From contig NZ_BOMI01000013.1 of NCBI RefSeq assembly GCF_016862115.1, positions 62,001 through 126,000 on the forward strand: DNA of 64,000 nt. Direction: 5' to 3'. This stretch comes from Paractinoplanes deccanensis (GTDB lineage Bacteria; Actinomycetota; Actinomycetes; Mycobacteriales; Micromonosporaceae). The notes beneath the pieces are model-generated. The model worked only from the letters and a program-made list of their open reading frames with translations. It searched no databases and was not told the DNA's origin. The translations under genes were made by a program, and so were the position numbers. Positions 9,560 through 16,266 of this stretch are shown here, piece by piece (within the stretch, counting starts at the first letter, position 1; each line of letters starts with the position of its first letter).

Positions 9560-9997
9560 CCCGTTGGCCGCTCTTGACCTCGTATGGATCAAGTACGTGC
9601 CCTTTCCTTTCGGCGGGCTGGGCAAACTCCATCGCCGTCTGGGCCGTGGCGGCGTTCCTGCTCGCCTTCCTCGGCCGGTGGACGTTGCCGGTCGGCATTC
9701 TCGGCGCGATCGTCTGCCTGGTCCTGGCCGTGCCGAGCTACTACCTGGCCGCCACGCTGATCCAGGATGATGCCCTGGCGAACATGTACGACGCAACCGC
9801 GTGGATCTGGATGGGGTCGGGCGTGTTGGCCGGCACGGTCTTCGGTGCGGCGGGCGTCCTGGCGCGAACCGGGGGTCATCTTTGCGCAGCCGCCCTTGGT
9901 GAGCCGGTCCTGGCCCCAGCGCGGGCTCGCGCTGCTGCTCGCCCTTCCGCTGACCGCAGTGGGATACGTCCTGCTGTCACTCACGGGATTCCGCTGA
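9560..9997 (+). pseudogene. Frameshifted DUF6518-like small membrane protein gene
   Basis: Hydrophobic protein sequence typical of a small four-helix membrane protein can be read, but only by changing frame. One frame gives LLTSYGSS, another VPFPFGGL, then ANSIAVWAVAAFLLAFLG through AGVLARTG (to about 9870), and a third resumes with QRGLALLLALPLTAVGYVLL up to the TGA at 9995-9997. At least two frame breaks (near 9620 and 9870) are therefore needed. The pattern resembles DUF6518 family proteins from memory; the function of that family is unknown. No good start codon or ribosome site is visible. It is a decayed gene unless sequencing errors explain the breaks. Confidence 0.6.
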
Positions 9998-10030
9998 TCA
10001 GAGGCTTGGCTCGAATGAGGGCGTCTGCGA

Positions 10031-10489
10031 CTAACAGGTTCCGTCGAAGCGCCGCCGCCGGTCGATGATCTCTTGCCGGTGGGTAGCAGCCCAGGCGGCG
10101 AGCATGGTGGCAGACTCCAGAAGCGTCGTGCCCAGCTGCGTCAGCGCGTATTCGACGCGCGGCGGGACGCTGGGGTGCACTGTGCGGGTGAGCAGGCCGT
10201 CACGCTCGAGCTGCCGCAGCGTGCGGGTGAGCATGCGCTGCGAGATGCCGGTGACGACACGGTGCAGTTCACTGAAGCGCAGGGTTCGGTCGCGGAGCTG
10301 GCCGATGACCAGGATCGTCCACTTGTCGCCGACCAGGGTGAGGATTTGCAGCACCTGCCGACATTCCTCATCCGCGGACGCGTGATCACCTGAGTCCGGC
10401 GACGGGAGCGTGATGTCGAGCTGTCGTCCGTCCGGTGCGGTGTCACCCAGGGGCGGCAAGGGGGTTACCTCCGTGTGCGTCACCGACAT
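10031..10489 (-). CDS. HxlR family winged-helix transcriptional regulator
   Basis: A 152-residue DNA-binding protein. After a 40-residue N-terminal extension it has the HxlR core: a Cys-containing CRQVLQILTLVGDKWTILV helix, RFSELHRVVTGISQRMLTRTL (recognition helix region) and the wing RTVHPSVPPRVEYALTQLG. HxlR proteins often respond to redox or aldehyde stress and usually act on a neighbouring gene. Here the divergent SDR-like gene at 10612 is the natural target, and an inverted repeat lies between them. The start used is at 10489; a shorter form beginning nearer the Cys helix cannot be excluded. Confidence 0.88.
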   Translation of the reverse strand: MSVTHTEVTPLPPLGDTAPDGRQLDITLPSPDSGDHASADEECRQVLQILTLVGDKWTILVIGQLRDRTLRFSELHRVVTGISQRMLTRTLRQLERDGLLTRTVHPSVPPRVEYALTQLGTTLLESATMLAAWAATHRQEIIDRRRRFDGTC

Positions 10490-10530
10490 TGATGTGCCGT
10501 CTTGTCGCCGTATCGGCGGTGACCGATCAT

Positions 10531-10552
10531 GTTGCTACGAACAAACAGTAAC
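10531..10552. promoter_or_regulatory. Imperfect inverted repeat between hxlR-like and SDR genes
   Basis: The arms GTTGCT and AGTAAC, separated by 10 bases, match at five of six positions when inverted. The site sits in the only intergenic space between two divergent genes, where an HxlR dimer would be expected to bind. Function is inferred from position and symmetry only. Confidence 0.35.
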
Positions 10553-10611
10553 CGCCGGGCGCAAAGGTGCGGTGGGCCTGAAGGCAAACGGCTGCGGGCG
10601 GGAAGGATGTT

Positions 10612-11328
10612 GTGGTGCCGAAGACGCTGGTCATCGTCGGAGCCGGCCCGGGACTCGGGATGGGCGTGGCCCGCGCCTTCGGTGGCCACGGCTTCCGGGT
10701 CGGGTTGGTCGCCCGGAGCGAGGCAACCTTGGGCGGCATGGTGGACGAGCTGGCCGGGCTGGGCGTGGCCGCCGCCGCGTTCCCGGCCGACATCCGTGAT
10801 CGCGACGCGCTTGCCGACGCTCTCTCGACGGCGGAAGATCGGCTCGGACCGATCGATGTCCTGGAATACAGCCCCAGTCCGACCGGGCCGATCACCGACG
10901 CCGCGCAGACCACGGTTGCCTCCGCTCTGGCGCAGTTCGAGCTGCACGTCCTGGGCGCGGTGACAGCGGTGGGACACCTGCTCCCGCAGATGCGAGATCG
11001 AGGAGCGGGAACGCTGCTGCTGACGACCGGCGTGTCTTCCGTGATCCCCGCGCCGTTCCTGGCCAACGTGGGACTGGCCATGGCCGGCCTGCGCAACTGG
11101 GCTCACACCCTGCACGCTGAACTGCGACCGCTTGGGATTCACGCGGCCACAATGACCATCGCCTCAGGCGTCATCCCGGGTGACAAAATCGCCGACCCGG
11201 ACGTTATCGGTGCTCGCTACTACAACCTGTACCAACATCCACACCGCGCGGAGGAAGTGATCGGCGATCTGAACGCTTTCCGCGACCTGGTTGCCAAACT
11301 GGCCGTCGGCGCGGCTGATCACCGCTAG
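10612..11328 (+). CDS. SDR-like NAD(P)-binding protein lacking the usual catalytic Tyr-Lys pair
   Basis: A 238-residue Rossmann protein. It has the SDR cofactor motif GAGPGLGMG near residue 9 and the classical length. The segment normally holding Ser and YxxxK reads TTGVSSVIPAPFLANVGLAM and has no Tyr or Lys at the expected spacing, so it may not be an ordinary reductase. GGAAGGA lies just upstream. Two consecutive GTG codons (10612 and 10615) are possible starts; the second has better spacing. It is divergent from the HxlR regulator, which probably controls it. Substrate unknown. Confidence 0.8.
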   Translation: MVPKTLVIVGAGPGLGMGVARAFGGHGFRVGLVARSEATLGGMVDELAGLGVAAAAFPADIRDRDALADALSTAEDRLGPIDVLEYSPSPTGPITDAAQTTVASALAQFELHVLGAVTAVGHLLPQMRDRGAGTLLLTTGVSSVIPAPFLANVGLAMAGLRNWAHTLHAELRPLGIHAATMTIASGVIPGDKIADPDVIGARYYNLYQHPHRAEEVIGDLNAFRDLVAKLAVGAADHR

Positions 11329-11476
11329 TGGCAGACGGCGAGTTCAGTCGCCGCCAACGAGAGAAGCCTGCCCGACCCATTGCAGCGGGTCTTGGCTCAT
11401 CACAGTCCTGCCTCGAGAGCACCTTTCCTGGACCGACGCCGTCACGACGTCTCCCCGGGAAGGGCAGTACGGGGCG

Positions 11477-12003
11477 ATGACGATCGTCGCAGACCAGCAC
11501 GACTTCATCGTCGGCGTGGACACCCACGCCGCCTCCCATACCCTCGTCCTGATCGCCGCCGGCACCGGCGCGGTCAGTCAGCAGGCACAGTTCCCGGCCA
11601 GTCCAGCAAGGCTGCGCCGTGCCGTCGGCGGGATCCAACGCCACTCCCAGAACACGGCGCCGCTGATCGTCATCGACGGCGCCGGCCCCTACGGCGCCAC
11701 CTTCACCGAGCAGCTCGTCGCGGCCGGTTGACCGTCGCGGAGGCACCCGAGATCCCGGCCGCCACCCGGCGTCGCCGCGGCAAGAACGACACCGTGGACG
11801 CCGTCGCGATGGCCCAGGCCGCTCGCAGCCTGGAGGTCGACCACCTGTGCCGGCCGCGGCAGGCCGGCGAGCGCACCGCCCTGCGGGTCCTGGCAGCGGC
11901 TCGCGAGCAGATGAGCGGCGAGCGCACTCAGGCGGTAAACGCGCTGACCGCGCTGCTGCGCACGGTCGATCTCGGTGTTGACGCCCGCCGTGCCTTGACC
12001 ACG
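11477..12003 (+). pseudogene. IS110 family transposase, frameshifted and truncated
   Basis: The N-terminal DEDD domain of an IS110-type transposase is readable from the ATG at 11477: VGVDTHAASHTLVLI, then VIDGAGPYGATF, ending in a stop at about 11731. In another frame the protein resumes as LTVAEAPEIPA, GKNDTVDAVAMAQAARSLEVDHL and EQMSGERTQAVNALTALLRT, and homology is lost near 12000. The catalytic DEDD pattern is thus split by a one-base loss, and the C-terminal Ser domain is missing. It is an inactive remnant. No terminal repeats are expected for IS110, and no element end could be fixed. Confidence 0.8.
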
Positions 12004-12204
12004 TACCCAGGGCGCGCGATGAGCGACGCAAGCAGCGAACGGTCATTCGGTGGATTCCCGACGGCGAAGTTGATCATGTCGCGACGCTGTGCGGACGTGC
12101 CGATGAGAGTGCGCGCGGTTGCGGCCCGGGTCTTTTGGAACAGACAGCTATCGTCACGAATGCGAGTCGAGTCCGTCCGCTCGTTTCCCTTGCGCGGGAG
12201 GGTA

Positions 12205-12651
12205 ATGAAGCCGTTAGCACTCGGGCCTTACCCCCTGTGCCCATCCTGCAGGCTGATCAATGGCGGACTGATCGCAGTGAGTCACCGCCAGGTTCATCTC
12301 CGGGCACACGGCAAAGAGGCATGCGTGGACCGTGGCATCGCCGGGCTCCTTGCCTGCCTGTGGGCAGTCTGCGACACCCGTAGCTGCTGTGAGAACGACG
12401 GCGGGAAGGCATACGTGGTGCCTACTGCGGACACATGCGACGCGGCCGTGCGGATGCTGGCCGACCTCGGACTCGACCCGGAGGTCACCGACGGCGTTGT
12501 CTCTTTCCAAGAGCGGGGCACACTCCGGCTGGACAGCGTCGAGCACGTACGCCGCAGACTTCAAGGGCGGTCCGGCATCATGACGATCTGGCGCGTGAAC
12601 GGCAGTGGTGTGTTCGAACGGTCCAGCCCGGTCGACGGATCGGGCGAGTGA
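12205..12651 (+). CDS. Orphan cysteine-containing protein of unknown function
   Basis: A 148-residue product starting at the ATG at 12205 after GGGAGGGT. It contains CPSC near residue 12, then HLRAHGKEACVDRG and WAVCDTRSCCENDGGKAYVVPT, and an ADLGLDPEVTDGVV segment. The spaced Cys and His residues suggest metal binding, but no family was recognised with certainty. The compact, charged second half looks like a folded protein rather than a shadow reading frame. It follows the broken IS110 transposase and lies in a low-density accessory stretch, consistent with acquired DNA. Confidence 0.55.
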   Translation: MKPLALGPYPLCPSCRLINGGLIAVSHRQVHLRAHGKEACVDRGIAGLLACLWAVCDTRSCCENDGGKAYVVPTADTCDAAVRMLADLGLDPEVTDGVVSFQERGTLRLDSVEHVRRRLQGRSGIMTIWRVNGSGVFERSSPVDGSGE

Positions 12652-12856
12652 TATATGAGCGGTTACGACTGACGGTTGTGCAACGTCGACGCGCGCTTGC
12701 CTGCACGCCGCGATTCGGTCGGGCCGGAGACGCGACCGAAGGGTCGTCGCGGGCATGGTGCACTCGCCGGCGGGCTGTTGCTTCGGGCCGCGCTGCCTGA
12801 AGCCGCGGGGCTCGTATCCGTTTCCGCTCGGACGTCCGAAGTGATCGAATACTGCG

Positions 12857-13882
12857 GTGGCCGGGTGGGAGAAGAAACTGAAGGAACGTGAACAGCAGCA
12901 GCGTGCCGAGGTGCTGGCGCTGCCGGTCGTGCCAGTGCGCCGGCATGGTCAGCTGACGGCTGCCGACGACGAGGTGCTGCTGTCGGTATCGGTCGGCCCG
13001 GCGGGTGAAGCTGTCGCTCTGTGGTCCACGCCCGCCGATCGGGAGGCGTTGACATCGGTGACGGTACAGCCCGGGTGGGCGTCGTTCCCGGATCCGCGGG
13101 CGGCCCGGCCGGCCGAGGCTCGGATCACGGTGCAATCGTCCGGCCCGGTTCGGGTGGTGCGGATCGCGGAGATGCCGCTGGCGCACGCCACCGTCCAGCC
13201 GTTGCCGGACGGCCGTTTCCTGGTGGTCGCGGCGCGGTGCCGGTGGCGGCCGGAGGGTCCGGACCGCAACGCGCTCGTGTACGGCCCGGACGGCGCCGTG
13301 GTCGCCGAGTACACCTTCGGTGACGGCGTCGAGGACGTGTTCACTACGCCGTCCGGCGATGCCTGGGTCGGCTACTTCGACGAGGGCGTGTTCGGCAACT
13401 ACGGCTGGGGCGGTCCCGGACCCGAGCCGTTGGGCTCTTGCGGGCTGACCCGCTTCGGCCTGGGTGGAGACCCGGACTGGCGGTTCTCCCCGGACGACAC
13501 GGCGCCGATCGACGACTGCTACGCGCTCAATGTCGTTGGGGATACCGCTTGGGCGTGCTACTACTCCGACTTTCCGGTAGTGAAGGTCGAGGACGGTAAG
13601 GTGACCGTGTGGCGTAACGAGCTCGCCCACGGCGCCAGGAGTCTCGTCGTGGATGACCGTCGCGTGGGGATGGCCGGCGGCCATGGACCGAACCGGGATC
13701 GTCTGGTCGTCGGCGAACTGCGCGACAGCGACCTGCGCGACGCGGGCCGGTACCGGCTGGTGCTACCCGACGGCGAGCCCTTGCCGGATCATGTACGCCT
13801 GGTGGGACGCGGTCCGGACCTGCACGTCTTTCACGGTACCGACTGGTACCAACTGAGCCTGACGGACATCCCACCCGCGTAG
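12857..13882 (+). CDS. Hypothetical beta-propeller-like protein
   Basis: A 341-residue soluble protein beginning at GTG 12857. After a basic, Gln-rich helix (KKLKEREQQQRAEV) the sequence is a run of short beta strands with repeated patterns such as GPDGAVVAEYTFGDGVEDV, GDAWVGYFDEGVFGNYGWGG and DHVRLVGRGPDLHVF, as in WD40- or NHL-like propellers. There is no signal peptide or membrane helix and no catalytic motif was recognised. It stands alone between the accessory gene at 12205 and an integrase-like fragment. Function unknown. Confidence 0.7.
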   Translation: MAGWEKKLKEREQQQRAEVLALPVVPVRRHGQLTAADDEVLLSVSVGPAGEAVALWSTPADREALTSVTVQPGWASFPDPRAARPAEARITVQSSGPVRVVRIAEMPLAHATVQPLPDGRFLVVAARCRWRPEGPDRNALVYGPDGAVVAEYTFGDGVEDVFTTPSGDAWVGYFDEGVFGNYGWGGPGPEPLGSCGLTRFGLGGDPDWRFSPDDTAPIDDCYALNVVGDTAWACYYSDFPVVKVEDGKVTVWRNELAHGARSLVVDDRRVGMAGGHGPNRDRLVVGELRDSDLRDAGRYRLVLPDGEPLPDHVRLVGRGPDLHVFHGTDWYQLSLTDIPPA

Positions 13883-13995
13883 AAGTGCCGCTTGGGCCGC
13901 TTCAATTCCGGAGGCCCGCGGTGCGAAGTGCACCGATCTGGCGATGAGGGCGATGTGGGCTACCCCGAGAGCGGCACCTCATAGATGATTTGTTG

Positions 13996-14184
13996 ATGGC
14001 TGAGCAGGCATGGACCGCAGCCGAGCTGCGCGCCGAACTCGCGAGGTACCACCAAGAGCTCGTCGCGGCCGGCAACCACCGCCCGAGCACGATCGCAACC
14101 TACATTCAGCATCCTGAGCGGTTCATTGCATACCTTGAGGGCGAGTATGACCCGCGAAAGCCTCAGGGCCGAAACGCTCGGTAG
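13996..14184 (+). CDS. Short integrase SAM-like N-terminal domain fragment
   Basis: A 62-residue product from the ATG at 13996. The sequence LRAELARYHQELVAAGNHRP followed by STIATYIQHPERFIAYLEG matches the helical core-binding (SAM-like) domain of tyrosine recombinases. The catalytic domain is absent, because the frame stops at 14184. It may be a small stand-alone DNA-binding protein, as seen in other actinobacteria, or the remains of an integrase. Its position in an island with a dead IS110 favours a remnant of mobile DNA. Confidence 0.5.
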   Translation: MAEQAWTAAELRAELARYHQELVAAGNHRPSTIATYIQHPERFIAYLEGEYDPRKPQGRNAR

Positions 14185-14703
14185 CCGGGCGTCGAACGTA
14201 CTCACCTAGCCGCAGAGCGAGCGCATCGGCTAGCAGCGGTCTGTAACGCTGCGTGATGCAGGCGGGGGAAGCTCGACGCGTGCTCGTGCCGACGAGAGGG
14301 CAGTAGACCAGGCTGATGTCCGCACCGTCCTATGCCGAATCGATCGAAGGGTCGGCCAGGTCGTCGATTGTGTTGTCGGTCAGCATGGCCAGATCGGTGG
14401 CACGGCCAGCGGTCCGGACGGCCTTGAGTGCTGCCACTGCCTCCGCCGCTGCGGTCATGAAGCGCGAGGACATCCAAGAGGTCGATACAGGACGACGATG
14501 CCGCCCTGAGCACCGCGATGTAAATGCGGGAAGCCCGACGGCGCCATCCTGCTCGTGTCGGGCACCATTTCGGCGTAGCCGGCGAATGAGTCGAAGCGGG
14601 CACGCGAAGACCCTCGCACGGCGGCTTTGTGAACAGCTTCCGATCCCGCGCCTCAACCCTGCCCCGCCTCGAAGCATTCGAGCGGTGCCCGGCATCGACC
14701 TGA
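14185..14703. other. Gap with no convincing gene
   Basis: Open frames exist on both strands here, but none has a ribosome site, a recognisable domain or natural protein composition. The best candidate is a minus-strand stretch ending at 14330, whose last 47 codons (MTAAAEAVAALKAVRTAGRA region) look helix-forming; it lacks a Shine-Dalgarno sequence and is not called. The segment is probably degraded DNA at the edge of the accessory island. Confidence 0.5.
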
Positions 14704-14949
14704 CTAGGTCTTCGTCCGGGCCGTTCGAGCCGTCCGAGCCGTCCGAGCCGGGCGGGCCGACCCGGCCGGCCTCCGCATCGCCCGGACCAGATCGACCAGG
14801 TTGGCCGTGCGTTTCGAGCTGGCCAGCACCCAGCAGAAGGCGACAAGGGCCAACGCCAGCACGGACGCTATGCCGGCAAGGGCGGGTCCGCTCATTGCGG
14901 CCGCGGCGGTCGCCACACCGCCGATCGCGGCCCAGGCCGTCGTCCTCAT
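14704..14949 (-). CDS. Small membrane protein of the PadR operon
   Basis: An 81-residue product starting at ATG 14949. The start overlaps the TGA of the previous gene by 4 bases. It has one or two hydrophobic helices (TAAAAMSGPALAGIASVL and LALALVAFCWVLASS) and a basic C-terminal tail made of repeated Ala-Arg-Thr triplets. The repetitive tail corresponds to a GC-rich simple repeat in DNA. No known domain. Overlap with its neighbour indicates the third gene of the operon starting at 15889. Confidence 0.65.
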   Translation of the reverse strand: MRTTAWAAIGGVATAAAAMSGPALAGIASVLALALVAFCWVLASSKRTANLVDLVRAMRRPAGSARPARTARTARTARTKT

Positions 14950-15551
14950 GGCCGGATCCGCTCGGGTGCGGGCGCCTTGAGCTCGGCTCGCAGCACCCAC
15001 GCCTCGTTGAGGATCCGCAGCGCGTAGATCAGTTGAGTCCACCGTGACGCACCGGAGAGCGCCAGCTCGTACAGCTCGGCCTGCCACTCCTCCGCGTAGC
15101 GGGGCTGGGCGGCGGCGGGAAGGACCCGGACCGACACCAGGGTCAGGCGGACGGCGCTGGTCCACGGCGTGGCTTGTCCCGCCGCGGTGACCGCCGCCGC
15201 CCTCGGGTGGCGATCGACGGCGAGCTGCTCGACCAGCTGGCTGATCTCCTCCGCGCACCGGGCGAGGTTCGCGATGTGGGATTCGTCGATCGACTCGCCG
15301 GCCAGCGCCTCGAAGATGCTCTCCAGGTTCTTGAAGAGCCGATCCACCAGGAGGTCGTCGAGTTCCTTCTCGCAGTAGGCGGCGTTGTCCAGGACCCGGA
15401 TGCAGTCGATGGCCTGCAGTGTGCAGGACTGCAGCGCGATCACGGTCAGCAGGAATCGCTGAATCTGCCTGCCGCGCAGGATCTGGGACAGCTCGGCCCG
15501 ATCGCCGTCCGTCAACGCGGGAATGTCCGGAAGGATCAAGGGCCCTTTCAC
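14946..15551 (-). CDS. Conserved hypothetical helical protein, second gene of the PadR operon
   Basis: A 201-residue, mostly alpha-helical protein with no signal peptide. It begins at the GTG at 15551, overlapping the PadR stop codon by 4 bases. Notable segments are QIQRFLLTVIALQSCTLQAI near residue 30 and, in the second half, LPAAAQPRYAEEWQAELYEL and WTQLIYALRILNEAWVLRAE. The second pattern is frequent in actinobacterial hypothetical proteins encoded beside PadR regulators. The role is unknown; it probably acts with the small membrane protein downstream. Confidence 0.75.
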   Translation of the reverse strand: MKGPLILPDIPALTDGDRAELSQILRGRQIQRFLLTVIALQSCTLQAIDCIRVLDNAAYCEKELDDLLVDRLFKNLESIFEALAGESIDESHIANLARCAEEISQLVEQLAVDRHPRAAAVTAAGQATPWTSAVRLTLVSVRVLPAAAQPRYAEEWQAELYELALSGASRWTQLIYALRILNEAWVLRAELKAPAPERIRP

Positions 15552-15889
15552 GCCAGTCCTCCGTCGGCCAGGCGCGGCTTAACGCGCCCTTCCAGGAATC
15601 GGCTCACCGGCGTGCGCGCGTCGTCCAAGGCTGTGCGCGCGTGCTCGGCACCGTCCGGGCTCAGCCGGTAGTAGCGTCGACGGGGTCGGCCCTCACGTGC
15701 CGGGTCGATGTCCTCCCAGTGCGACTCAAGCCAGCCGAGCTTCTCGAGGCGGGCGAGGATGGGGTGGATGGTTCCGGACGGCAGCCCGGACGCGGTCGAC
15801 AGCTCCAAGCCGTACCGCTCATGCGTCGGATCTTCCAGAAGTGCCCGCAGCACCATCTGAGTCTGCAGCGTCATCCGGGGACGTCCCAT
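15548..15889 (-). CDS. PadR family transcriptional regulator
   Basis: A 113-residue winged-helix protein. TLQTQMVLRALLEDPTHERY, GLPSGTIHPILARLEKLGWL (recognition helix) and the wing EGRPRRRYYRLSPDG are standard PadR features. It is a short, PadR-s2-like form with only a brief C-terminal helix. It heads a three-gene operon with 4-base overlaps. Inverted repeats start 8 bases above the start codon, in a position to repress its own transcription, which is typical for PadR proteins. Confidence 0.9.
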   Translation of the reverse strand: MGRPRMTLQTQMVLRALLEDPTHERYGLELSTASGLPSGTIHPILARLEKLGWLESHWEDIDPAREGRPRRRYYRLSPDGAEHARTALDDARTPVSRFLEGRVKPRLADGGLA

Positions 15890-15896
15890 GCCTTAT

Positions 15897-15928
15897 CTCT
15901 ACCATGGGGCTAGGTAGAGTTCAACCTA
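15897..15928. promoter_or_regulatory. Candidate PadR operator: two overlapping inverted repeats
   Basis: CTCTACC (15897-15903) is mirrored by GGTAGAG (15913-15919) with 9 bases between. A second symmetric pair, TAGGT (15911-15915) and ACCTA (15924-15928), overlaps the right arm. The site lies just upstream of the padR start at 15889, and the spacing suits a PadR dimer. Binding is inferred, not shown. Confidence 0.55.
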
Positions 15929-16032
15929 CTTGGCGATCGGGTCGTCCCCGAGGAGTGATTGACGCCGCTCGGCCGGCGGTGGGGGAATCTTGGCGCGCGG
16001 GCGAAGGATAGCCTCGTTGCGGTGGGGACGGC

Positions 16033-16266
16033 ATGAGCGACGAATCGGGTGACGAGCCGCGGCGGGAGGGCCGCCGGGGTCCCGTTCAGCGGCTCTCCGC
16101 TCATCGGCTGCTGCTGGCGCTGGCGCTCGTCTCCACGGGATGGCCGCTGATCGTCAAGTACGGCTGGGGTGGTGTCGCCGCCGCGGTGGTGGCTCTCGCG
16201 TACGCCGTCTATCTGATCGCCGGCAAGCGGCTGCCCCGATGGCGCCGCCGGCGAAAACAGCGTTAG
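16033..16266 (+). CDS. Small two-helix membrane protein
   Basis: A 77-residue product from the ATG at 16033. A charged, Arg-rich N terminus is followed by two hydrophobic helices (LLLALALVSTGWPLIVKYG and GVAAAVVALAYAVYLIAG) and a strongly basic C-terminal tail, so both termini should lie in the cytoplasm. No domain recognised. Its TAG overlaps the end of the convergent aminopeptidase gene: the four bases 16263-16266 hold both stop codons. Confidence 0.65.
   Translation: MSDESGDEPRREGRRGPVQRLSAHRLLLALALVSTGWPLIVKYGWGGVAAAVVALAYAVYLIAGKRLPRWRRRRKQR

Noticed and set aside
14330..14473. Small minus-strand gene of about 47 residues
   Set aside because: Composition is plausible, but there is no ribosome site, no homology recognised and no operon context.
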